A stretch of DNA of 64,000 bases, taken from assembly GCF_025567405.1 (NCBI RefSeq), contig NZ_JAOQKJ010000008.1, positions 62,001 through 126,000 of the forward strand, given 5' to 3'. The notes beneath the pieces are model-generated. The model ran no database searches. It was not told the DNA's origin and worked only from the letters and a program-made list of their open reading frames with translations. Below, in pieces: positions 32,337-40,144 of the stretch. The stretch's first letter is position 1. Each line of letters opens with the position of its first letter. The translations under genes were made by a program, and so were the position numbers. This DNA is from Suilimivivens aceti (GTDB lineage Bacteria > Bacillota > Clostridia > Lachnospirales > Lachnospiraceae).

Positions 32337-32547
32337 TTACTTTGCAGGCCTCATGTTGTTCTTTCTAAGTCCAATTTTCACTTTTTCTAATTGTTTTTTC
32401 AGTTCTTGAAAGTGGCCGTCCCCAAAAGACTTATCTAAAAAATATTGTATAACAAAATTAAAAGTTGGGTAAAATATATCGAATAAAATTTGAGGACAGA
32501 ATAACCTCATAGCATTGAATTAGTATACTATGCAACACGCAAATAAA
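32337..32547. other. AT-rich spacer left of the chemoreceptor unit
   Basis: No gene or recognisable RNA was seen. Its right end, a T-rich stretch read on the minus strand (32550-32541), is probably the original T-tract of the tRNA-Gly(GCC) terminator now found 3.7 kb away. Confidence 0.4.
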
Positions 32548-32571
32548 AAAGTCCAGTAACTACTGGACTTT
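32548..32571. repeat. 24-bp direct repeat, left copy (terminator hairpin)
   Basis: The near-palindrome AAAGTCCAGTA-AC-TACTGGACTTT is identical to 36238-36261. It directly abuts the left CAGACTGTAG end. The two copies bracket the chemoreceptor/IS unit like a target duplication. Confidence 0.8.
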
Positions 32572-32621
32572 CAGACTGTAGACAAAGCTCCTTCCTGTGA
32601 GGGAGCTTTGTCTACAGTCTG
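32572..32621. repeat. 50-bp palindrome made of an IS end and its inverse
   Basis: The first 38 bp (CAGACTGTAGACAAAGCTCC and on) are identical to the left end of the IS at 34587-34624. The last 12 bases are the inverse of the tip (GTCTACAGTCTG), so the whole folds into one long stem of about 20 bp. It is followed by TTTATTT and may also terminate transcription. Confidence 0.8.
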
Positions 32622-32763
32622 TTTATTTATCGTTATCTTCTCTTTTCCGAATCATGCCTCTTACTTTTTATAGTACCATCTTCCTGTATAGGGTGCAAGT
32701 CGTCACTGATGGTTCGTATAAATAATTTTACGCGTTTTTGCTGTATTTTTAAAGGTGCAAGAT

Positions 32764-32792
32764 TTGTATAATTCCGATAATTGTAGTATACT
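32764..32792 (+). promoter_or_regulatory. Promoter of the chemoreceptor gene
   Basis: TTGTAT (32764-32769) and TATACT (32787-32792) with a 17-bp spacer. A sigma-D (flagellar) promoter would be expected for chemotaxis genes, but a well-spaced TAAA/GCCGATAA pair was not found. Confidence 0.55.
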
Positions 32793-32857
32793 GTAGGAAA
32801 AGAATTTTCGTAACACATCAGTTCACCATGTATTACAGAAAAGAGGTTATATTTCAA

Positions 32858-34540
32858 ATGAAAAAGCAAAGCAAAGTAACCAGTCAGTCTGCCATGCTGC
32901 AGCAAAACACAAGATCAACCTATCGGATACTGATCATCAGCATCGTTATGCTGATCCTGTTCATCGGATCCAACATGTATCTGAGCCGGATCAATTCCCA
33001 GCAGCTGGAAGCTACCATGTATCTGAACCAGTATCGTCTGGGTTCCAAGACGCTGACCGCTGCCGTACAGTCTTACGCAGTCACCGGAGACCAGACCTAC
33101 TATGACAATTATATGAAGGAATTAAACGAGGACAAAAATCGTGACATTGCCTGGGAAGGTCTTCAGAAAGACGGTCTGACCGACAATGAATGGGCACTGT
33201 TAAACCATATTGCTGAAATGTCCAACGGTCTGGTTCCTCAGGAAGAAGAAGCCATGGATAAGGCCGGTTCCGGAGATACACAAGCAGCTATTTCTTATGT
33301 ATTTGGTGAGGAATATGAATCTACCGTACAGGAGATCACTGCAACCACAGATAATTGTATCAATGATATCCAGGCACGTATGGCTCAGAAGCAAAATACT
33401 CTGAATCTGATAATGATCACTACCATGGTGATTTTCATTCTCTGCTTCCTGACCATTGCCCGCAAGATTGTCACCACACTGACCTTTGCAAAACAGGAAC
33501 TGCTGATTCCCATTGTAAAAGTATCCGAGCAGATGAAAGTACTTGCGCAGGGACATTTTGACAGCCGTCTGGATCTGCCGGAGGATGACAGTGAAGTCGG
33601 CATCATGGTGCAGGCCGTTCATTTCATGAACGACAACTTTACCAAGATGATCACCGAGATTTCTGAGATCTTAGGTCAGATGGGTCAGGGCAATTACCGT
33701 GTAGAGCCTACGGAAGAATATGTCGGTGACTTTGTACAGATCAAGGATTCCATGGTGAAGATCATTGCCGATATGAAGAAGGCACTGTCCACCATTCAGG
33801 TCAGCGCACAGGAGATCGATGGTGGTTCCGAGCAGCTGGCACAGGCAGCTACCGATCTGGCAGAAGGTTGTACCGCACAGGCCTCCAAGATTTCCGAAGC
33901 ATCCCAGATGATCGACGCTATGGCAAAGAGTATTGAAGAAAAAGCCAGAGTTGCACAGGAGACCGCAGATATCTCCAAGCAGTCCGCACAGACGGTTGCT
34001 GATGGCAATGCCAAGATGCAGGAACTGAAAGTCGCAATCGGTGAGATCAGTAAATGTTCCGAGGAGATTCGTTCTATCATTCAGGTCATTGAGGATATCG
34101 CTTCCCAGACCAACCTCCTGTCACTGAATGCCTCCATCGAGGCTGCCCGTGCCGGAGAAGCAGGCCGCGGATTTGCTGTCGTAGCCGAGCAGGTCAAGAA
34201 TCTAGCGGAACAGTCCACCGAGGCTGCCGGAGAGACCACAAAGCTGATCGAGAACACCATCGATGCTGTCAACAAGGGAATCGCCATTGCAGAAGAAACC
34301 GAAGCCAGCATGGATCAGGTAATGGAAGAAGCCGAGGCTTCTACCAAGCGTATGGTTGATATGGCACAGGCCCTTCAGGCTGAAGTGTCCAGCGTCCAGC
34401 AGATCGATGAAAACATCGCTCATGTGGCCGGAATCGTGGACAACAACTCCGCATCTTCTCAGGAGACCGCCGCTGTCAGCGAAAAACAGTCCGCGCAGGT
34501 ACATACTATGTTACAGCTGATGCATCAGTTCCAGATCTAG
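32858..34540 (+). CDS. Methyl-accepting chemotaxis protein
   Basis: The protein has 560 aa from MKKQSKVTSQ. Layout: transmembrane helix (about 25-45), a four-helix-bundle type periplasmic-side sensor (about 50-185), second helix LIMITTMVIFILCFLTIA, HAMP domain, and the cytoplasmic methylated coiled coil with the tip IEDIASQTNLLSLNASIEAA and RAGEAGRGFAVVAEQVKNLA. It would sense an unknown ligand and control CheA, or, as no flagellar genes are near, some other output. It lies inside a unit bounded by IS-type ends and direct repeats. All domains look intact. Confidence 0.9.
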   Translation: MKKQSKVTSQSAMLQQNTRSTYRILIISIVMLILFIGSNMYLSRINSQQLEATMYLNQYRLGSKTLTAAVQSYAVTGDQTYYDNYMKELNEDKNRDIAWEGLQKDGLTDNEWALLNHIAEMSNGLVPQEEEAMDKAGSGDTQAAISYVFGEEYESTVQEITATTDNCINDIQARMAQKQNTLNLIMITTMVIFILCFLTIARKIVTTLTFAKQELLIPIVKVSEQMKVLAQGHFDSRLDLPEDDSEVGIMVQAVHFMNDNFTKMITEISEILGQMGQGNYRVEPTEEYVGDFVQIKDSMVKIIADMKKALSTIQVSAQEIDGGSEQLAQAATDLAEGCTAQASKISEASQMIDAMAKSIEEKARVAQETADISKQSAQTVADGNAKMQELKVAIGEISKCSEEIRSIIQVIEDIASQTNLLSLNASIEAARAGEAGRGFAVVAEQVKNLAEQSTEAAGETTKLIENTIDAVNKGIAIAEETEASMDQVMEEAEASTKRMVDMAQALQAEVSSVQQIDENIAHVAGIVDNNSASSQETAAVSEKQSAQVHTMLQLMHQFQI

Positions 34541-34556
34541 TTTTCAGAATGATAAA

Positions 34557-34586
34557 GCCTGAGTGCTTCTAAAGAAGCCTCAGGCT
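34557..34586 (+). terminator. Terminator stem of the chemoreceptor gene, tail replaced by the IS
   Basis: AGCCTGAG and CTCAGGCT form an 8-bp stem 17 bp after the stop. The T-run expected next is absent; the IS left end begins at the very next base. Confidence 0.6.
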
Positions 34587-36237
34587 CAGACTGTAGACAA
34601 AGCTCCTTCCTGTGAGGGAGCTTTTCTTGTGTCATGACTGCAAAAATTATGTACTTACAAGCATATAAGAAGTAGTGAAAATGCCGTATTTACGGGACTT
34701 TTCACTACTTTTTTGGTATAATGAAAGTATCAAAATAAAGGCGGTGTTTCCTATGATGACACAGAATGCAGATAAGAAAAGAGAACAGATTCAGACGTTC
34801 TGCATGGATGACCTTGTTCCGCAGGATCATCTGCTGCGCCTGATTGACTAGGCAATCGACTGGAGTTTTATCTATGACCTTGTGATCGATAAATACAGTG
34901 CAGACAATGGCCGCCCCAGCATGGATCCGGTCATGCTCATTAAAATTCCATTCATCCAGTATCTGTACGGCATCCGAAGTATGCGCCAGACAGTAAAAGA
35001 AATCGAAGTCAATGTCGCATACCGATGGTTCCTCGGTCTGGAAATGATGGACAAGGTTCCTCATTTCTCTACGTTTGGAAAGAATTATACCAGACGCTTT
35101 AAGGATACTGATCTTTTTGAACAGATCTTTTCCCGTATCCTGCAGGAATGCTATAAATACAGACTGATCGATCCTTCCGAGGTCTTCGTGGATGCCACTC
35201 ATGTAAAAGCACGGGCAAACAGCAAAAAGATGCGGAAACGGATTGCAGATGAGGAAGCACTGTTCTTCGAAGAGCAGTTAAAGAAGGAAATCAACGAAGA
35301 CCGGGAAGCGCATGGGAAAAAGCCTCTGAAAGAAAAGAAGGAAGATCCCAAAGATCCCCTCCTGTGGTGGCAGCTCTGATGGAAAAGAAGAAAAAACGGT
35401 CAAGGAAAGTACAACGGATCCGGAAAGCGGATGGTTCCGAAAGGGTGAGCATAAAAATGTTTTTGCGTATTCCGTGCAGACAGCCTGTGACAAAAACGGA
35501 TGGATTCTGGGTTATAGTGTAAATCCCGGCAATCAGCATGACAGCCGGACATTTAAATCCCTGTATGATAAGATAAAAGACATTGGCATTCAGACACTGG
35601 TAGCCGATGCAGGATACAAAACACCAGCGATAGCAAAGTTACTTCTGGATGATGGTATCACACCGCTTCTACCGTATAAACGCCCCATGGCCAAAGATGG
35701 TTTTTTCAAAAAGCCGAGTATGTGTATGATGAATATTTTGACTGCTATGTATGCCCGAATGATCAGGTGCTGGCTTATCATACGACGAACCGTTCCGGAT
35801 ACCGGGAATACAAGAGCTGCGGAATCGTCTGTGAAGGATGTCCATATCTGAAGCAGTGCACAGAAAGCAGGGATCATGTGAAGGTAGTGACCCGGCATAT
35901 CTGGGAGCCGTACATGGAAAAGTGTGAGGATATCCGGCATACGATTGGGATGAAGGAAGTGTATGCGCAACGGAAAGAGACCGTAGAGCGCCTCTTCGGA
36001 ACAGCAAAAGAAAACCACGGATTCCACTATACACAGATGATAGGAAAAGACCGGATGGAAATGAAAGTCGGGCTTACGTTTGCCTGCATGAATCTGAAAA
36101 AACTGGCAAAGATGATAGCCAAGAAGGGAAAAGGGGAGCCCAAAAGTGTTTATTATTGATCAAGTACACACTTTTTGAACCTAAAACAAGAAAAACGCTT
36201 CTGGAGTGCTGACCAAAAGCGTTTTGCCTACAGTCTG
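34587..36237 (+). mobile_element. IS1182-like insertion sequence, degenerate
   Basis: The 1651-bp element runs from CAGACTGTAGACAAA to its inverted counterpart TTTTGCCTACAGTCTG. Each end carries a hairpin next to the terminal repeat: AAGCTCC/GGGAGCTT on the left, AAAACGCTT/AAGCGTTTT on the right. One transposase gene fills the middle. Both outer flanks are terminator hairpins. A target duplication directly around this IS was not seen, but 24-bp direct repeats flank the larger 32.57-36.24 kb unit. Confidence 0.85.
34753..36159 (+). pseudogene. IS1182 family transposase with three lesions
   Basis: Read across frames it gives a DDE transposase of about 465 aa: MMTQNADKKREQIQTFCMDD, VDATHVKARANSKKMRKR (first catalytic Asp), LVADAGYKTPAIAKLL (second Asp) and RKETVERLFGTAKENHGFHY (Glu). 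Lesions: an in-frame TAG at 34850-34852 inside LLRLID-AIDW, a frameshift near 35360-35370 after KEDPKDP, and a frameshift near 35710-35725 after GFFKK. It cannot make active transposase alone, so the unit is now immobile unless served in trans. Confidence 0.9.
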
Positions 36238-36261
36238 AAAGTCCAGTAACTACTGGACTTT
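36238..36261. repeat. 24-bp direct repeat, right copy (tRNA-Gly terminator stem)
   Basis: Identical to 32548-32571. On the minus strand it stands five bases behind the tRNA-Gly(GCC) 3' end, where a terminator is expected, but the IS end follows instead of a T-run. Confidence 0.8.
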
Positions 36262-36266
36262 TCAAG

Positions 36267-36339
36267 AGCACGAGACGGGACTCGAACCCGCGGCCCCGAC
36301 CTTGGCAAGGTCGTGCTCCACCAACTGAGCCACTCGTGC
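36267..36339 (-). tRNA. tRNA-Gly (anticodon GCC)
   Basis: A 73-nt cloverleaf on the minus strand: acceptor stem GCACGAG/CTCGTGC, D-arm GCTCAGTTGGTGGAGC, anticodon arm GACCT-TGCCAAG-GTC with anticodon GCC, T-arm CGCGGGTTCGAGTCCCG. CCA is not encoded. It is the second tRNA-Gly gene in the window. Confidence 0.93.
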
Positions 36340-36379
36340 GTTTTCAATTTCGAACCGCTGTATCCAACGGACAAGTATT

Positions 36380-36408
36380 AATATACATGATACTATTCTT
36401 TTTGTCAA
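36380..36408 (-). promoter_or_regulatory. Promoter of tRNA-Gly(GCC)
   Basis: On the minus strand TTGACA (36408-36403) and TATATT (36385-36380) with a 17-bp spacer. Confidence 0.8.
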
Positions 36409-36473
36409 CAGCAAATTTGAAACTTTTTTAAATTTTTTAATTATTTGAAATCTTTATACATTACATGCACTGA

Positions 36474-36525
36474 AAACCCGGCTTCTCCTCAGGGATTTTC
36501 CCTGAACCCGGAATCCGGGTTTTCT
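36474..36525 (-). terminator. Terminator of the GH3 gene
   Basis: On the minus strand AAAACCCGG pairs with CCGGGTTTT across a loop that holds a smaller CAGGG-type stem, directly after the stop. Confidence 0.7.
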
Positions 36526-37859
36526 TACGAAGCTCTGTCTTTCAGCTTCACACGGTAGATCCTGACAAGAGATTCATTGATCCTGTCTTCAGTAAGGGTT
36601 CCATTATTTACTGCATCCAGCACTCCCTGATAGGCTGTCTCGAAATCTTCAGGCATAAGGATCATATCTGCCCCGGCCTGCAGCGCCTTTACGGCTGCCT
36701 CATCTGCTGTATAATAATCTGTAATGGCACTCATTGCCATAGAATCGGTAATAACAACTCCGTCAAAGCCCATCTGGCCACGAAGAACCTCCGTGATCAT
36801 CTTTTCAGAAAGCGTACAGGGGGTATTGTCTCCTGTAATACCAGGTACAGACAGATGTCCGACCATGACAAAATCTGCTCCGGCATCAATTCCTGCCTGG
36901 AAAGAAAGGAAATCTGTTGTTTCAAAATCCTCCAGTGTTTTTTCAGAAACGACCATTCCTTCATGAGAATCTTCGTCTACACTGCCAAGTCCGGGGAAGT
37001 GCTTCAGGCAGGCACTGACACCGCCCTCCTGCAGACCTTCCACGCTCTTTGCCACATAAGTAGCCACATCACCGGCATTTGTTCCAAAGGATCTGTCTCC
37101 AATAGAAGTATTTCCTTCTGTCACTACATCAGCAACCGGTGCAAAATCAAGATTAAAGCCATACTCTGTCAGATAGGAGGCAATACTGCTTCCTGCAGTC
37201 TTCGCATTGTCCGGGTTTCCGGATGCTCCGATCTCCTTCATGGTTCCCACATTTTCAGCAAGACCTGCTGCTGCAAGACGGCTCACAGATCCGCCCTCTT
37301 CATCTGCAGCAATAAATAATGGGTATTTACTGTAACTGTCTGTATTGCTGATCATTTCCTTCAGCTGATCCCCCGAAGAAATATTCTGCTTAAAATAAAC
37401 CAGTCCTCCTACTGCATACTGTGTCAGCTTTTCCTTCGTAGTATCGCCCGCCTTGGTCACCTGATCTGTTCCTGTCAGTGCTTCCGGAGTGATGACAAAG
37501 AGTCCGGCTACCTTATCTTCGATCGGCATCGTTTCAATCTGTGCATTTACGATCTCATCCAGGGGGCTTAGCTGCTCCTGTGTCTCTTCTTCCGGGCTTG
37601 CCGCCGGAGCTTCCACTACCACCGGCTCTTCCTGCTGTGCACTCATCTCTTCAAGCTGTGCTTGCAGCTCTCTGGCATTTTTCTTATCCTGATAGGAGGT
37701 AATTCCCTTATGGATTCCAATCCCGGCTCCGGCGATTACCACTGCCATGATAACTGTCGCACTGACATAGGCAATGATCTGATTTTTCATCCGTCGTTTT
37801 CTCCGGTATTCTCTTCTGTCTATTTCATCAAATTCTTCATCTCTGTCGGTATCTGCCAT
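36525..37859 (-). CDS. GH3 beta-N-acetylhexosaminidase (NagZ-like), membrane-anchored
   Basis: The protein has about 444 aa. A charged start (DRDEEFDEIDRREYRRKRR) is followed by one membrane helix, an acidic Gln/Glu/Pro linker and the GH3 domain: FIAADEEGGSVSRL, FAPVADVVTEGNTSIGDRSF, KHFPGLGSVDEDSHEG (catalytic Asp-His loop) and VVITDSMAMSAI with the nucleophile Asp. NagZ-like enzymes release GlcNAc from muropeptides; the anchor places this one outside. GAGG stands six bases before the ATG chosen; two other ATGs lie just upstream. It may be driven by the distant consensus promoter at 38.33 kb. Confidence 0.88.
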   Translation of the reverse strand: MADTDRDEEFDEIDRREYRRKRRMKNQIIAYVSATVIMAVVIAGAGIGIHKGITSYQDKKNARELQAQLEEMSAQQEEPVVVEAPAASPEEETQEQLSPLDEIVNAQIETMPIEDKVAGLFVITPEALTGTDQVTKAGDTTKEKLTQYAVGGLVYFKQNISSGDQLKEMISNTDSYSKYPLFIAADEEGGSVSRLAAAGLAENVGTMKEIGASGNPDNAKTAGSSIASYLTEYGFNLDFAPVADVVTEGNTSIGDRSFGTNAGDVATYVAKSVEGLQEGGVSACLKHFPGLGSVDEDSHEGMVVSEKTLEDFETTDFLSFQAGIDAGADFVMVGHLSVPGITGDNTPCTLSEKMITEVLRGQMGFDGVVITDSMAMSAITDYYTADEAAVKALQAGADMILMPEDFETAYQGVLDAVNNGTLTEDRINESLVRIYRVKLKDRAS

Positions 37860-38044
37860 TTTCATCCTCATTCCTGTACTGCATATGTTTCTTCTATTAA
37901 AAGCAACTGCCGTTTCAAAAGTCAGCATCTGTAAACCATGATACCCTATTTACCACCGAAATACCACAGGAAATTTCTTTCTTCGCTTCTTTTCTCTGGT
38001 TTGATCCCAAAAAGCCCGTCCAAAATTTTTGCAAAGTAATTTCC

Positions 38045-38320
38045 TATACGGCGAAGCGGGCATCAATCCTTTCGATCAACACCCGCTTCTAAACTATACT
38101 CTCCAATGGTCTCTACCTCTTTTCGTAGTATCGTTTCCTTATTCAGTTTTCTTTTCTCTTTCGTACTTCTCCACTTTTTCTTTTGTACCAGGTACTGTAA
38201 CGGTTCATCAATCTGTTTCTCTTATGTTCTTCGTTACTTTTTCTTTTGTGCATCCATACGATTGAGTGCTTCTTAAGTACTTGTCCTTTGTACTTTTTTC
38301 TTTTTCTTCTGTGTTTTTGT
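38045..38320 (-). ncRNA. Predicted A-rich leader RNA or ncRNA upstream of GH3
   Basis: From the consensus promoter at 38355-38327, an RNA of about 275 nt would run to a strong hairpin: GAAGCGGG / CCCGCTTC around an inner TTGATC/GATTGA stem (38052-38090). Before the hairpin it is A/G-rich, with copies of ACAAAAGAAAAAGT about 66 nt apart. A second stem, GCCCG/CGGGC followed by TTTTT near 38014, would exclude the first. Lys/Arg-rich frames of 36-71 codons cross it but lack a ribosome binding site. It could be a stand-alone RNA or a regulated GH3 leader. Confidence 0.5.
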
Positions 38321-38326
38321 AACTTT

Positions 38327-38355
38327 AGTATAATCGAACGGTCTTTATTTGTCAA
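38327..38355 (-). promoter_or_regulatory. Consensus sigma-A promoter with no adjacent gene
   Basis: On the minus strand TTGACA (38355-38350), exactly 17 bp, TATACT (38332-38327). The nearest downstream gene start (GH3) is about 460 bp away. Confidence 0.8.
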
Positions 38356-38504
38356 CACATTTTTTCATTTTTCTTCTATTTTTTTATTCACTTTCCAGTT
38401 TGTGGATTTATTTCAGTTTTATTGTCATATTTTGTCGATTATTCTGTCATTTTATTTTGCATGCTTCAATCCAGAATGTCAGGAACAACCTGATTTCCTG
38501 TAAA

Positions 38505-38646
38505 TAAAAAAGAATCCTGCTTGCAGGATTCTCCGCCTGCGGCGGGTCGCTCCATGCGACATCTACCCTTCCGCCGCAGTGCGATCCTGCCCGGAGGGTT
38601 TTTTATGTCATTGGAACATTACGAAGTAATTTCCTATGACATAAAA
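38505..38646. repeat. Dispersed structured repeat, copy 2
   Basis: It matches 2459-2601 with two substitutions, both G in copy 1 and A here. As in copy 1 it stands directly behind the terminator of a minus-strand gene (here glyA). All stems are kept. Confidence 0.85.
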
Positions 38647-38686
38647 ACGGGCTTTCTTCCTGCCCTGTATGGCATTCAGAAAGCCC
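38643..38686 (-). terminator. Intrinsic terminator of glyA
   Basis: On the minus strand GGGCTTTCT pairs with AGAAAGCCC, followed by a T-run that passes into the dispersed repeat. Confidence 0.8.
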
Positions 38687-38733
38687 TGTCCTTTTCAGTT
38701 CAATATTCTGTTACATCCCATCCGCTTAAATTA

Positions 38734-39972
38734 TTAAATTAACGGATACTTATCTGTCAGCTTCTGTACGATAGCTCTTGCTTCGGGGATCTTCTCCTCG
38801 CCGCCCTTGATGATCAGAGCAATTGCTTCAGCGATCTGATCCATATCATCTTCCTTCATACCTCTAGAAGTAACAGCAGGTGTACCAAGGCGTACGCCGC
38901 TTGTTACGAAAGGAGACTTGGGATCATTTGGGATCGTATTCTTGTTAGCTGTGATATGTGCCTCGTCCAGCATCTTCTCTACAGCCTTGCCTGTCAGATC
39001 ATAAGTGGTCAGATCCACCAGCATCAGATGGTTATCCGTGCCACCGGATACAATCCTGATATCCCTGCTCTGCAGTCCTTTGCAGAGTGCCTGTGCATTT
39101 TTAATGATCTGCTTCTGATATTCTTTGAAATCGTCTGTCAGTGCCTCCTTGAAGCAGACAGCCTTGGCTGCGATCACATGCATCAGCGGACCACCCTGGG
39201 TTCCCGGGAATACTGCCTTGTTAAAATTGTACTTCTCTGCTGCTTCCTTATTGCAGAGGATAAGACCGCCTCTCGGTCCACGCAGAGTCTTATGGGTCGT
39301 TGTGGTAACGACATCTGCATAAGGGATCGGGCTTGGATGAAGTCCTGCTGCCACAAGACCTGCGATATGCGCCATATCTACCATCAGCACTGCACCAACC
39401 TCATCTGCAACCTCTCTGAACTTCTTGAAATCAATGGTTCTTGCATAGGCGGATGCACCTGCAATGATCATTTTGGGCTTGCATTCCAGAGCGATCTCCC
39501 TTAATTTATCATAATCGATGAAACCATCTTCATTGACTCCGTAAGGAACAATATGGAAATACTTACCGGATACATTGACCGGGCTTCCATGAGTCAGATG
39601 TCCGCCATGATCCAGGTTCATTCCCATGATTGTATCACCGGGATTACAGATGGCAAACTGTACTGCAAAGTTCGCCTGGGCACCTGAATGGGGCTGTACA
39701 TTGGCATATTCACAGCCAAAAAGCTCTTTTGCTCTTTCAATCGCAAGATTTTCCACAACATCTACGCACTGGCATCCGCCATAATAGCGCTTTCCCGGAT
39801 ATCCTTCTGCATATTTATTCGTCAGCGGACTTCCCATAGCAGCCATAACCGCCTTGCTCACCCAGTTTTCAGAAGCGATCAGCTCAATATGACTATTCTG
39901 TCTTTCCTGCTCATCCACGATCGCCTGTGCGATTTCGGGATCTTCTTTCCTTACTTCATCAAGTGAATACAT
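38734..39972 (-). CDS. glyA: Serine hydroxymethyltransferase
   Basis: The protein has 412 aa, normal length. Motifs: HIELIASENWVSKAVMAAMG, NKYAEGYPGKRYYGG, QPHSGAQANFAVQF, VDMAHIAGLVAAG and VTTTTHKTLRGPRGG, where the His-Lys is the PLP-binding site. It converts serine to glycine with transfer of a one-carbon unit to tetrahydrofolate, feeding thymidylate and purine synthesis (thyA, folA and purA are also in this window). It has an extended -10 promoter (TGTTATACT) in the divergent gap. Confidence 0.96.
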   Translation of the reverse strand: MYSLDEVRKEDPEIAQAIVDEQERQNSHIELIASENWVSKAVMAAMGSPLTNKYAEGYPGKRYYGGCQCVDVVENLAIERAKELFGCEYANVQPHSGAQANFAVQFAICNPGDTIMGMNLDHGGHLTHGSPVNVSGKYFHIVPYGVNEDGFIDYDKLREIALECKPKMIIAGASAYARTIDFKKFREVADEVGAVLMVDMAHIAGLVAAGLHPSPIPYADVVTTTTHKTLRGPRGGLILCNKEAAEKYNFNKAVFPGTQGGPLMHVIAAKAVCFKEALTDDFKEYQKQIIKNAQALCKGLQSRDIRIVSGGTDNHLMLVDLTTYDLTGKAVEKMLDEAHITANKNTIPNDPKSPFVTSGVRLGTPAVTSRGMKEDDMDQIAEAIALIIKGGEEKIPEARAIVQKLTDKYPLI

Positions 39973-40086
39973 GTTTCTTCCTCCTCACTAATTTCAATAT
40001 TTTATGTAGTATAACACGAACCTACCGGAAAAGGGAACAGTTTCCTAAAGCCTTTCTTAAAAAAATCTAAATATCTTCCGAAATGC

Positions 40087-40115
40087 TTTACTATAGGAAA
40101 TAATGCTGTTAAAAT
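40087..40115 (+). promoter_or_regulatory. Promoter of the lipid kinase gene
   Basis: TTTACT (40087-40092) and TAAAAT (40110-40115) with a 17-bp spacer, 30 bp before the start codon. Confidence 0.7.
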
Positions 40116-40144
40116 AGGGAAAGATTTTACGAGGGTGGATATTT

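Noticed and set aside
32700..32800. Sigma-D (flagellar) promoter for the chemoreceptor
   Set aside because: A TAAA and a CCGATAA are present but about 19-20 bp apart rather than about 15; the sigma-A pair fits better.
32633..32905. Minus-strand frame of 90 codons upstream of the chemoreceptor
   Set aside because: It covers the chemoreceptor promoter and start, has no ribosome binding site and no recognisable feature.
38101..38330. Direct repeats that could suggest a CRISPR array
   Set aside because: The copies of ACAAAAGAAAAAGT are few, short and imperfect, with no regular spacers or cas genes.
38143..38358. Lys/Arg-rich 71-codon frame upstream of GH3
   Set aside because: Its nominal start lies at the promoter itself, so most transcripts would lack it, and there is no ribosome binding site; the A-rich RNA explains the composition. 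Kept only as part of the ncRNA finding.
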